From assembly GCA_964345035.1 (NCBI GenBank), contig CAYFPO010000002.1:1-64000 (forward strand): a stretch of 64,000 bases of DNA. Reading direction: 5' to 3'. The notes below the pieces were generated by a model. It made no database searches. It had not been told where the DNA came from and saw nothing but the letters and a program-made list of their open reading frames with translations. Made by a program: the position numbers and the translations under genes. The stretch's first letter is position 1. Every line of letters starts with the position of its first letter. This stretch comes from CAYFPO01 sp964345035 (GTDB lineage Bacteria > Fidelibacterota > Marinisomatia > SCGC-AAA003-L08 > GCA-002704045). Shown in pieces: positions 38,617 through 47,883 of this stretch.

Positions 38617-39575
38617 AAAAAATACTTTACCCAAAACAAATTAATATAAATAAATATTCAAATTGTATCAATAAAATTGTAGAAAAGTTTTCGAGAGAAC
38701 CGCATGTTGTTTCTATTTATCAAATTGGATCTGTTACAACTCCAGGAATTTCTGATATTGATTTATTAATAGTATTTAAGGATAATTCATCTAATAAAGA
38801 AGACCCAAGATCTGATTTAAACTATGATGAGAAATACTTAGTTGTACACAGATTATTTGGTACTACTGTATCTGATTTTTTAATGACCCCTCTCTATAGC
38901 ACTATAAAAACTACAAAAATTTTATATGGAGATTTGCTAACTCCAATAAATAAAGTAAACAAAAATAAAGTAAAGGAATTAGAGATACAGTCAGGGTTTG
39001 AATATTTGATTCAGTTTTACATTTCTTTATCGGTTCAAATTAGATATAAAGTTTTGAAGGTCAGACCATTATTACTCCATGTAAAGGGATTATTGATCGA
39101 TCTTGAATACTTGGGAATAGAGAATGAAAAAGTAAATCAAAAAATAGATGAAATATTAACCATCAGAGAAAATTGGTTTTCTGGTAATTATTCGTCTAAA
39201 TTGGAAAAATTAGTTTTAGAATTGTTTCTACTTCTTCAAAAGATCTTCGATGATATTTTTTCTTTATTTAAATTTTATATTCCTTTACGTAAAAACAATA
39301 TAAAAATTTCTAGAAACATCAAACTGACTCAATCTGATCAATTTAGTTCAAAGTGTAAAGGAATTAAAATTCCAGCCCAATTCTCATTTAATTCAATAAG
39401 ATACTTTAATCTATTAAATAGGTTGAATTGTTTTGAGTTTTTACTTCCATTAACTTCGATTGAAAAAAATAAATTCTTAAAAGATCGAATTGATCATTTA
39501 GTTCGTATAAAAAACTATAATAAACAGTTTTTGCCACATTTTCATCCATTAATTCCAAGTTTGAATTATTTTTAA
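38613..39575 (+). CDS. Nucleotidyltransferase-fold protein of polysaccharide locus (B)
   Basis: A 320-residue protein with the core YQIGSVTTPGISDIDLLIVF, where Gly-Ser and Asp-x-Asp are intact. The helical middle contains ILTIRENWFSG, like VRENWDQS in the protein at 36497. The two are probably distant paralogues with the same role on different substrates. Function is unknown. It overlaps the upstream GT4 by ATGA. Confidence 0.7.
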   Translation: MKKILYPKQININKYSNCINKIVEKFSREPHVVSIYQIGSVTTPGISDIDLLIVFKDNSSNKEDPRSDLNYDEKYLVVHRLFGTTVSDFLMTPLYSTIKTTKILYGDLLTPINKVNKNKVKELEIQSGFEYLIQFYISLSVQIRYKVLKVRPLLLHVKGLLIDLEYLGIENEKVNQKIDEILTIRENWFSGNYSSKLEKLVLELFLLLQKIFDDIFSLFKFYIPLRKNNIKISRNIKLTQSDQFSSKCKGIKIPAQFSFNSIRYFNLLNRLNCFEFLLPLTSIEKNKFLKDRIDHLVRIKNYNKQFLPHFHPLIPSLNYF

Positions 39576-39581
39576 AATGAT

Positions 39582-40913
39582 ATGAGATCAGTAAAACCAT
39601 CACAAATTATTGATAATATCTTAAATAGATATACAAATGAAGAAGGATTGTTATCAAGAACATATCCCTCATCTAATAATCATCTATTATCAGATCTAGA
39701 TGATTACCTACCATTTTTACTTTACTATGACCAATTTGATTATGCAAAAAATCAAGTAACAAAAAGTGTGGAATTGTTAGGACTAAATAAATTGGTATAT
39801 AAGAATGGTAGATTAATCTCATATCTAAATAATGAGTACATCGGAGGAATTTTACATTTATATAATAAAACAAAAGATGATGATCTGAAGCTTATTCTAT
39901 CTCATATTTCTGAGGAATTAAGTTCAGATTTAACTATTGATAACATATTGATTTCTTATAAGGATGAGAATGGGAATAAATCTAAGATAGCCACCCCTTT
40001 ATCTGGAGGATTACTAGAAGTAATCATTGAACTTTCAGAGTACTTCCCTGAATTATTAGAAATAGCAACCCAAACAATTAATTTTTGGTTAAATTCTAAT
40101 TTTTATCAGAAATATAGTTTATTCCCTTCAAAATATCATATTTCATCATCAAGATGGAATAGGATATTCATGAAATCTAAGATGTTTATTCCTTTAAAGA
40201 TTCAGAATAGATTAGGTGCAAATTTTTATCACCAAAAAAAATGGAATGATTATCTTTATAAAATGCCGATAGGGATCAAAGTACAAACTGCAAAAGATAA
40301 TACAAATTTAATATTTTCAATAATTGAGTTGTATAGAAAAACTAGAGATGAAAAGTATAAAAATCATTTGTACAATTGGGTTAAAAGTTTTTCAAAAACA
40401 ATGACAAAGGATAACGATGTATATAGGTTTTGGCAGTTAAATGATAAGTTATATTTTGTTTCATTGGACCATATTTTCCCTATTATTGATATCCTTTGTG
40501 ATATTTACTATTTTGTAGAAAGAGATAAGTATTTTATAGAGCTTGCCAGAAATATTATTGATAGATGTTTAACAAATTATCTATGGGAAAATGGTCTTTT
40601 CCCTAAGGAGAAAACTGGGAAAGTAAATCATATAGATATTCAAACAGATTTTATAGTTTCATTAAAAAGAATGTATGAAATTACAGGAGATGTAAAATAT
40701 AACGAAGCAGCGAAGTCGATTTTTAATTCTATTTTACAATATCACTATTCTGATGAGGGTTATGTCACTAAAGTTGATGTTTATGGGATTCAAGTTGATC
40801 AGAAAATTGAACCCAAATATAATGCTTTATTATTAAAAGCATTTATATTGATTGAGGATAGATTCTCAATTTATCACTCTAAAGAAAATCATAGTTTAAT
40901 GAAGGATCGATAA
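39582..40913 (+). CDS. Alpha/alpha-toroid (six-hairpin) protein of unknown function
   Basis: A 443-residue protein, all-helical in pattern. Repeating helix pairs (IIELYRKTRDEKYKNHLYNW, then IIDILCDIYYFVERDKYF, then SLKRMYEITGDVKYNEAAKS) suggest an (alpha/alpha)6 toroid like that of unsaturated glucuronyl hydrolases or epimerases. No signal peptide is seen, so it should act in the cytoplasm, perhaps on a lipid-linked oligosaccharide. It is not closely alike to the toroid protein at 53354 by eye. Function unassigned. Confidence 0.65.
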   Translation: MRSVKPSQIIDNILNRYTNEEGLLSRTYPSSNNHLLSDLDDYLPFLLYYDQFDYAKNQVTKSVELLGLNKLVYKNGRLISYLNNEYIGGILHLYNKTKDDDLKLILSHISEELSSDLTIDNILISYKDENGNKSKIATPLSGGLLEVIIELSEYFPELLEIATQTINFWLNSNFYQKYSLFPSKYHISSSRWNRIFMKSKMFIPLKIQNRLGANFYHQKKWNDYLYKMPIGIKVQTAKDNTNLIFSIIELYRKTRDEKYKNHLYNWVKSFSKTMTKDNDVYRFWQLNDKLYFVSLDHIFPIIDILCDIYYFVERDKYFIELARNIIDRCLTNYLWENGLFPKEKTGKVNHIDIQTDFIVSLKRMYEITGDVKYNEAAKSIFNSILQYHYSDEGYVTKVDVYGIQVDQKIEPKYNALLLKAFILIEDRFSIYHSKENHSLMKDR

Positions 40914-41881
40914 TGTTTATTATTAAAAGTATATTATTGTTTATTTACAGATTAGTTTACATACAGAAGATTTCAGTCTTGAATGTAAAGAGGTTATTTA
41001 TAAACTCTTTTAAAAAATCCAATGATAAAGATCTAATAAGAAGTGAAATGCGTCATATTGCACATATGTTAGAAAAATCACTTGAAAATAAATCAAACAA
41101 AGATATTTCAATTGAAAAAAATGAAAAATGTTACCATAGATTAGGATTTTTAATTTCAATTTGGAAACAAGAATACAAAGTTTTACCTAAAGATATAAAA
41201 TGGACACAAAAGATATATAATGAGTATACTAATCATCGAGAGACTGGATGGTATTGTATATTATTAGATAAAATTGAAAGTAAATTAAGGGGTATAAAGG
41301 AAATAGAAAATAATCAGGGTGGATTGTGTAAAGTAGCTGAAATCGATTTGTTACAATTAATGAAGGGTCGTAGATCAATTCGAAGTTGGAAACCTGATAG
41401 AATCACAAATGAAGAGATAAATTTATTAATTGAAGCTGCTGCATCAGCACCAAATTCTTGTAATAGACAAACTAATAGATTTATAGTAATACAGAAACGA
41501 AAAACTATCGGAGATATTTCTAGAACAATTAAAGGTGGTAGATCCTTTTTTTATAAAGCCCCATTACTTATAATTGTTTTAAATGACCTTAGAAGATATC
41601 AATTCCCTGATGAGCTTCATACTCCCTTTCAGGATGCTGCTGCTGCAATTGAAAATATGCTTTTAATGGCATATAGAATTGGGCTTGGTGCTTGCTGGGG
41701 CTCATACACTTCAAATACTTTATTAATTTTAAATGAAAAAAAGATTAATAAGATGTTGAAAATTCCAAATTATTTTTCAATTTCTGGAGTCGTGGCAATC
41801 GGAAAACCAAATATGCGAGTCTGTTTTATCCCCAGACCGAACATAGAGGAAATAACAAATTACGAGGTTTATTCAGGATAA
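40913..41881 (+). CDS. Nitroreductase-family flavoprotein with N-terminal extension
   Basis: A 322-residue protein. Residues about 145-322 are a nitroreductase fold (LMKGRRSIRSWKPDRITNEE, AAASAPNSCNRQTNRFIVI, FQDAAAAIENMLLMAYRIGLG). The first 145 residues are a distinct, Lys-rich region of unknown fold. FMN binding is expected from RRSIR and the Asn-Arg-Gln segment. Its place between a toroid protein and asparagine synthetase suggests an oxidoreduction step in sugar modification. The electron donor and substrate are unknown. Confidence 0.8.
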   Translation: MFIIKSILLFIYRLVYIQKISVLNVKRLFINSFKKSNDKDLIRSEMRHIAHMLEKSLENKSNKDISIEKNEKCYHRLGFLISIWKQEYKVLPKDIKWTQKIYNEYTNHRETGWYCILLDKIESKLRGIKEIENNQGGLCKVAEIDLLQLMKGRRSIRSWKPDRITNEEINLLIEAAASAPNSCNRQTNRFIVIQKRKTIGDISRTIKGGRSFFYKAPLLIIVLNDLRRYQFPDELHTPFQDAAAAIENMLLMAYRIGLGACWGSYTSNTLLILNEKKINKMLKIPNYFSISGVVAIGKPNMRVCFIPRPNIEEITNYEVYSG

Positions 41882-43737
41882 TGTGTGGGATTGCAGGATA
41901 TTGGTCCAAAAATAAATTAATCGATAAATGTATGTTATCGAAAATGGGAGATGCTATTTCACATAGAGGTCCTGATCATCAAGGCATTCATTTAAATGAT
42001 AAATTCAATTTTGGGATGGTTAATCAAAGACTGTCAATTATAGATATTAATCCAAGATCACATCAACCATTTCATACAAAAAATAAAAAATATTCAATTG
42101 TTTTTAATGGAGAAATTTATAATTACAAGAATCTAAGAGAAGAGTTAATTGGGTTAGGTTATAAATTTGAAACTGAGTGTGACACTGAAGTCATTCTTTA
42201 TTTATTTGAAGAGTTTGGGATTGGGTCATTAAATAGATTAAATGGAATGTTTGCCTTTTCAATTTTTGATAATGAGAAAGGTGAAATTTTTATTGCAAGA
42301 GATAGGTTGGGCATTAAACCACTTTACTATTATCTACATGAGGGAGTTTTTGCATACACATCAGACCTAAATGCATTTTCAGTTAATTCATTTATTGAAA
42401 AAACAATAAATAGAGATAGTATTAGTCAATTCCTTTTTTTTGATTACATTCCTCAACCCAACTCTATTTATAATAATGTAATGAAGTTATTACCAGGGCA
42501 TTATTTAATATTGGATAAGTCATTTAGAATTAAAATGAAGAAATATTGGGATATTGATTTATCTAAGTATATTCTCGATCATAGTGATATTGTAAATCAG
42601 TTTTTAGAATTATTTCACGATAGTGTATCCATTAGAATCAATGCAGATGTAAAAGTTGGAGCATTTTTAAGTGGAGGTTTAGATTCTTCGGCAGTAATAT
42701 CAGGAATGAAAGGAGAATTTTCCACCTATACTATTGGATTTGATTATGCAACAAATGATTTAGATGTTAAAAGGTCAAAATTAATGACTGAGAAATTTAG
42801 TTTAAACAATATATTAACACTAATCGGTGAAAAAGAACTTAAAAACTTCACCAAATATCTATCCATTTTAGATGAACCGATTTCAGAATCTTCAATGGTT
42901 TCATTACTGGCTAATTTTAAGAGAATTAAAGAAGATAATGTAAAAGTAATTTTAACAGGAGATGGCGCTGATGAATTGCTAGGAGGATATAAACATTTTT
43001 TTAAATTGCTCCAATTCTATAATATACCTAAATACAAAAATAGATTACATAGATTTTGCTATACTATTATAAGTAGTTTATTATCAGGTATAAACTCAAG
43101 AAACAAAATAGGAAAATATAGAGATCTAATTATTAAAAGAAACATAGAATTAATAAATTCAAATTCAATTTCTCAAGCACACCAAATTATGTTTTCAGCT
43201 AGAAATGCAAATAGCCTAAAAAAAATATTGGGCGATAATTTTCGATTGGAATTAGATAATTACTCAAAATATTTATATATTGACAACGAATTAAGTTTAA
43301 AAAATATTTTATTCAACGAAACAAAAACTTCTTTGGTAAATAGACATCTATCAAAAATAGATAAAGTTTCTATGGCTAATAGTATTGAAGCAAGGGTACC
43401 ATTTTTAGACCATCGATTAGTTGAGTTCGTATATAAAATACCAGACCATTATAAATGTGAAAAGAAAATACTAAAACTTGCTATGAAAAATATTTTACCA
43501 AACAAAATTATTACTGATAAAAAACGTGGATTTAGCTTACCGATTCAGAATTGGACTCATAATATAATACTTAAGAAGATTGAAGAATTTATTATTTTTG
43601 ATAATTTGATAGATGTAGGATTAATCAAAAGCAATAATGTAGATAAAATAATTATTGAAACAAAAAATCAACGAATTGACCATAGTAGAACTATTTGGAA
43701 TTTTTTTGTTTTATCACAATGGCTCGAAAAGAATTAA
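41881..43737 (+). CDS. asnB: Asparagine synthase (glutamine-hydrolysing) family, probable sugar amidotransferase
   Basis: A 618-residue two-domain enzyme. The N-terminal Ntn glutaminase begins MCGIAGYWS with Cys2 as nucleophile, followed by SHRGPDHQG and FNGEIYN. The synthetase half has the PP-loop SGGLDSS at 264-270. Homologues inside polysaccharide loci (for example WbpS) are thought to amidate uronic acids. The UDP-GlcA epimerase at 18808 could provide GalA for this. The ATG follows the upstream TAA with one shared base. Confidence 0.9.
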   Translation: MCGIAGYWSKNKLIDKCMLSKMGDAISHRGPDHQGIHLNDKFNFGMVNQRLSIIDINPRSHQPFHTKNKKYSIVFNGEIYNYKNLREELIGLGYKFETECDTEVILYLFEEFGIGSLNRLNGMFAFSIFDNEKGEIFIARDRLGIKPLYYYLHEGVFAYTSDLNAFSVNSFIEKTINRDSISQFLFFDYIPQPNSIYNNVMKLLPGHYLILDKSFRIKMKKYWDIDLSKYILDHSDIVNQFLELFHDSVSIRINADVKVGAFLSGGLDSSAVISGMKGEFSTYTIGFDYATNDLDVKRSKLMTEKFSLNNILTLIGEKELKNFTKYLSILDEPISESSMVSLLANFKRIKEDNVKVILTGDGADELLGGYKHFFKLLQFYNIPKYKNRLHRFCYTIISSLLSGINSRNKIGKYRDLIIKRNIELINSNSISQAHQIMFSARNANSLKKILGDNFRLELDNYSKYLYIDNELSLKNILFNETKTSLVNRHLSKIDKVSMANSIEARVPFLDHRLVEFVYKIPDHYKCEKKILKLAMKNILPNKIITDKKRGFSLPIQNWTHNIILKKIEEFIIFDNLIDVGLIKSNNVDKIIIETKNQRIDHSRTIWNFFVLSQWLEKN

Positions 43738-43747
43738 TAAAAATTAT

Positions 43748-44935
43748 ATGAAAAGATTAACAGCAGGGATTATTCATCCTATTCCCGCACCTTACCGAGA
43801 TAGATTTTTTACAGAATTATCCAATATACTACTTCAAGATAATATTCAATTGAATCTATTTTTTGAATATGGATCTATTAAAAGAAGATTGTTTTGGAAT
43901 ATAGATACAACATTAAAAAAACAAAAATATAGATATATTTTTTTAAAAACTTCTCTATTCAAAAAAAAATCAATTAATCCAATATCTGTACCAAGTATAA
44001 AATCCATTCATCAGATTTTTAAATTGGATGCATCAGTTTATATATGTACTGGTTTTTCATTGCACACGATTATTTGTTTTTTTATCTGTTATTTAAAAAA
44101 AATCCCCTTTATTATATGGACAGGTGAAAATAAATTTAGTTATAAAATTGGATTTATAAGAAAATTGATTAGAAAATATTTAATTAACAAAACCAGTTTA
44201 TTATTATCATATGGGAGTGCAACAAACCAATATTATATTGATAATTATAATTATCCTGAAAAAAAGATTTGTAAATTAATTAATTCAATTCCAATAAAAC
44301 ATAAATTGGAAATTGAAAATGCAATTAAAATTAAAATAAAACAATTAAGAGAAAAAAAAATAAAACTAATTTTTATAGGAGAGTTAAGAAAGAAAAAGGG
44401 TGTTTTATATTTTAAAAATTTATTAATAGAGATTAATAAATCTCTAATTGGGTATACTATTGAATTCACGATTATTGGTGAAGGTAAATTTGAGAAAAAG
44501 TTGAAAGACCAATTTATTGGATTGGATGATAGTATAAAAATTTCATTTTTAGGGAGACTAAGTAATGATAAAGTTTTACAGAAATTATCAAAACACCATT
44601 TTTTAATCTTTCCTACTTTAGGTGAACCCTGGGGGCATGTTATATCCGAGGCATTCCATGTTGGGACTCCAGTATTATCAAGTAAATATGCTGGAGCTAT
44701 TTACGATATTCTCGAACATTCTCAGAATGGATTTGTTGTAGATTTTACAGCACCAAATGAAGTTTCAAAGACAATAAAAGAAATAATTGTAAAACATGAT
44801 GATTACATTCAAATGTGTAAAGATTGTTATTTAAATAGTAATAATCACGATCGCTCAGTAGAAAATGCTCAAAAACTGAAATCAGCAATTTTAAATTTGA
44901 TTAATAAAAAAAACACCTTGATAAGTTCAAATTAA
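43748..44935 (+). CDS. Glycosyltransferase family 4
   Basis: A 395-residue GT-B transferase from ATG 43748, ten bases after AsnB; a longer upstream frame overlaps AsnB and is rejected. IIHPIPAPYRDRFFTEL opens it, KLIFIGELRKKKGVLYF is the donor-domain phosphate loop, and FPTLGEPWGHVISEAFHVGTPV is the E-x7-E region. Acceptor and donor are unknown. Confidence 0.87.
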   Translation: MKRLTAGIIHPIPAPYRDRFFTELSNILLQDNIQLNLFFEYGSIKRRLFWNIDTTLKKQKYRYIFLKTSLFKKKSINPISVPSIKSIHQIFKLDASVYICTGFSLHTIICFFICYLKKIPFIIWTGENKFSYKIGFIRKLIRKYLINKTSLLLSYGSATNQYYIDNYNYPEKKICKLINSIPIKHKLEIENAIKIKIKQLREKKIKLIFIGELRKKKGVLYFKNLLIEINKSLIGYTIEFTIIGEGKFEKKLKDQFIGLDDSIKISFLGRLSNDKVLQKLSKHHFLIFPTLGEPWGHVISEAFHVGTPVLSSKYAGAIYDILEHSQNGFVVDFTAPNEVSKTIKEIIVKHDDYIQMCKDCYLNSNNHDRSVENAQKLKSAILNLINKKNTLISSN

Positions 44936-44960
44936 TAATTGAATTTCAGTAAGTTTTTAG

Positions 44961-46349
44961 ATGTGTTATATTAAAAAATATTTTCCAATTATTGTATTCC
45001 TATCCCTAATTATTTCTCTAAATATTCATTTATATACATTTCAGATGGTTTTATCTATACTGAGTGTTTTTTATTTAATTGCTATCCACATGAGATTTGG
45101 ATTAAAAGAGACTTTACTGAAATTATTTTTATTGAAACCAATAATTGATTTAACATGGAATGTATCTATTAATTTAGGAATAATACATATATCATCTCTA
45201 AAATTTATAGCGGTTGTTATTTTTATATTCCTTATCAAAGAAGTAATAATTAGTGATAAAATAAAGAATGTTAAAAAAATTAACACATCTTTTCTAAGTT
45301 TGTTTTCTGTATACCTGATATTTTCAACAATAATCAAATTATCATATACTTCAGATTTGGTTTGGCACTTTAATAATTTTATTTATTTAATTAGAATTTT
45401 AGATGGTTTATTGATTTTCTATACATTTACCTATTTATATACAACTAAACAGGAAATAATAAAAGTAGTTGCGTATGGGTGGTTGGGTAACTTATTGGTG
45501 ATGCTGACAAATTTATTTAATTATTTTTATGGTAATTTTACAGTTGATTATTCACAGGGTGTTGAGAGATTTAATTCAATTTATAATGATCCAGGTGGGC
45601 CTGCTTTTGTAGCTCTTTGTGGATTAATTTTTTCCATTGTTTATAAATGTTTGTTGAAAAGAAAATTTGATAATACATTGAATTTAATTTATTTATTAAC
45701 TCATTTTCTTACTATTTTTACTTTGTATTTAACCTTAACAAGAGGTGTAATGGTATCTATTATTGTATTTTATACTCTATGGTATGGCTTTTATCAAAGA
45801 AGAAAATTATTAGTAATTCCAATAATTATTACATTTTGTTATTGGGCATATAATAATAATGAAGGAATAAATAAAAGATTTGAAACTGAAGTGAGATATT
45901 TAACATCTGAAGATAAAACATTCGATATGGCACAACATTTAGGAGGAGGTAGAGTTGCGTCATGGTATAGATATTATGATTATTTTAATTCTCAATTTGA
46001 TTTACCAGAAAAAATATTTGGTAAACGATCATTTGGTGTCCATAACGAATATTTAGCGTTTTTATTCAAATATGGAATAATTGGATTGTTCTTTTATGGC
46101 TCATTAATTGTAATGTTTTTTAAATTAATATTTTACCAAAAAAGAATTAGTAATTTTATAAATCAGATACAGAATGACATACTTAACATATCCTTGATAA
46201 TTCTGATAATTTGGTCGGTGTCAGCTATTACTGGGTCATTTTTACACTATACAACAACCTTGTGGTATTTAATGTCAATTATAGGGATCTCCTGTTCTAA
46301 TGTTTTTTCAAATTTAAATAACGATAGAAAATTGAAAGTAAATATTTGA
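44961..46349 (+). CDS. wzy: Wzy-type O-unit polymerase
   Basis: A 462-residue integral membrane protein with about ten to twelve helices and a large extracytoplasmic loop (about 290-360, containing GGGRVASWYRYYDYF and KRSFGVHNEYLAFLFKYGI). The H-N-E-Y-L-x-x-L-x-x-x-G block is typical of the O-antigen ligase/polymerase superfamily. One such gene beside Wzx and Wzc is best read as Wzy. WaaL ligase is the alternative. Confidence 0.85.
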   Translation: MCYIKKYFPIIVFLSLIISLNIHLYTFQMVLSILSVFYLIAIHMRFGLKETLLKLFLLKPIIDLTWNVSINLGIIHISSLKFIAVVIFIFLIKEVIISDKIKNVKKINTSFLSLFSVYLIFSTIIKLSYTSDLVWHFNNFIYLIRILDGLLIFYTFTYLYTTKQEIIKVVAYGWLGNLLVMLTNLFNYFYGNFTVDYSQGVERFNSIYNDPGGPAFVALCGLIFSIVYKCLLKRKFDNTLNLIYLLTHFLTIFTLYLTLTRGVMVSIIVFYTLWYGFYQRRKLLVIPIIITFCYWAYNNNEGINKRFETEVRYLTSEDKTFDMAQHLGGGRVASWYRYYDYFNSQFDLPEKIFGKRSFGVHNEYLAFLFKYGIIGLFFYGSLIVMFFKLIFYQKRISNFINQIQNDILNISLIILIIWSVSAITGSFLHYTTTLWYLMSIIGISCSNVFSNLNNDRKLKVNI

Positions 46350-47035
46350 ATATACAAAAAGAATATTGGGAGAATTTTATAATTGATTGGGATAAAAGCG
46401 TATATAAATCTCAATCAAAAGGATTGCCTTTAAGAGAAAAAATTGCTACATACTTCAGAAAGATATTAATTCATCGAATGAATTTTGCAATTAATTGTTT
46501 AAAACCATTTATCCAGAATATGAATATTATAGAATTCGGATGTGGGACGGGGAGATTTTCTTTAGAGTTAGTTAATTTGGGGGCTGATCAAGTTGAGGGG
46601 ATCGATATCTCCCAACAAGCTATTGATAAAGCCAATCAAATTTTTAAAAATAAAGGGATTCCACTAGAAAAATATAATTTTATTGTATCTGATCTATGTG
46701 ACTATGAAGCAAAAAATGACAATGATACGATTATCGTAGGTTTAGGAGTGTTACAATATTTAAATGATGATGAGATATTTAAATTACTTAAAGATAAAGA
46801 AAACTCCAGATTATTCTTTGAATTCCATGAGAAAAAATGGTCAATCCTAGAGTTTATTCATTCAATATATCGAAGATTAAATAAAAATTTACCATTTTAT
46901 AGAACATTATCTAGATCCCATTTGAAAGGACTTTTAGAAGATTGTGGATTTAATGATGTTCTATATTGCAACGAAAGAGGAGTATCATTTTTCACTACCA
47001 TTGAAGAATATAATTCATCTTGGGAAAGATTGTAA
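46346..47035 (+). CDS. SAM-dependent methyltransferase
   Basis: A 229-residue class I methyltransferase. IEFGCGTGRFSLELVNLGADQ with VEGIDIS is the SAM-binding strand-loop and acidic residue; VGLGVLQYLNDDE is motif II. The TTG start overlaps the Wzy stop (TTGA). It probably methylates a sugar hydroxyl or amine of the repeat unit, judged from context only. Confidence 0.82.
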   Translation: MNIQKEYWENFIIDWDKSVYKSQSKGLPLREKIATYFRKILIHRMNFAINCLKPFIQNMNIIEFGCGTGRFSLELVNLGADQVEGIDISQQAIDKANQIFKNKGIPLEKYNFIVSDLCDYEAKNDNDTIIVGLGVLQYLNDDEIFKLLKDKENSRLFFEFHEKKWSILEFIHSIYRRLNKNLPFYRTLSRSHLKGLLEDCGFNDVLYCNERGVSFFTTIEEYNSSWERL

Positions 47036-47878
47036 TTGGTCACTCTTAATATAAATGCAGATGATTTTGGATTAACCAAAAATATTAATAAAGGAATAAT
47101 ATCATTATTAGAAAATGATTGTATATCTTTTACTTCAGCTATTGTATGTGGTAAATATTTTGAAGATGGTATTTCTAATTTAAAACCAGAACTATATGAT
47201 CGAATCGGACTTCATTTATGTTTAAATGACGAAAATCCAATTTCTCCTATTGACAAGATAACATCACTAGTCGATCAAAATACTGGAAAGTTTTTTGATC
47301 GATGGGAATTTGTTAAAAAATTATTTAAGAACCAAATTCAAAAAAATGAGTTAAGAACTGAAATTTCTGCCCAATTCAGACATTTCCAAAAAAATGGAAT
47401 AAGAATTAATCATATTGATGGACATGGACATATTCATGTGATTCCTCAAATTGCACAGATTGTATCTGAAATTGCTAAAGAATACAAAGTAAAATATATA
47501 AGAAACCCAAAAGAAATGGATTTATTAAAATCAATATTTTCTCTTAGACAAAGAAAGATTATACCAATTGGTGTTTCTGCATTTTCTCAATTATCATTTA
47601 ATCGATATTATCATTCGTATCATTCTTCAAACTACTTTTTTGGTTTGATTTATAGTGGAAAATTAAACTTAAAAATTCTTAAATCTTTCATCAAGAAAAT
47701 TTCTTATTTGAACGATTGTTCGATTGAACTAATGTGTCATCCTGGCTTAAAAAATATAGGTAATAGTTATGAATGGGGATATAGCTGGGAAAAAGAATAT
47801 AAATCTTTGATTATGATTTATGATATTATTAAAGATGCTTCTAATATGAAAATAATTAATAACTTAAAAGAGTTATAG
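47036..47878 (+). CDS. ChbG/HpnK (YdjC) family carbohydrate deacetylase
   Basis: A 280-residue deacetylase. NINADDFGLTKNINKGI holds the metal-binding Asp-Asp pair at 9-10, and INHIDGHGHIHVIP holds the His ligands; LMCHPG closes the site. ChbG removes acetyl from chitooligosaccharides and HpnK acts on hopanoid-GlcNAc. Here the target is probably a polyprenyl-linked N-acetyl sugar, as it precedes a GtrB-like and a GT-C gene. Start is TTG 47036, directly after the upstream stop, with GGGAAAG upstream. Confidence 0.87.
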   Translation: MVTLNINADDFGLTKNINKGIISLLENDCISFTSAIVCGKYFEDGISNLKPELYDRIGLHLCLNDENPISPIDKITSLVDQNTGKFFDRWEFVKKLFKNQIQKNELRTEISAQFRHFQKNGIRINHIDGHGHIHVIPQIAQIVSEIAKEYKVKYIRNPKEMDLLKSIFSLRQRKIIPIGVSAFSQLSFNRYYHSYHSSNYFFGLIYSGKLNLKILKSFIKKISYLNDCSIELMCHPGLKNIGNSYEWGYSWEKEYKSLIMIYDIIKDASNMKIINNLKEL

Positions 47879-47883
47879 TTTTA

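Noticed and set aside
43655..43747. Longer start for the glycosyltransferase overlapping asnB
   Set aside because: The extension is an out-of-frame shadow of the asnB end; ATG 43748 fits the family start.
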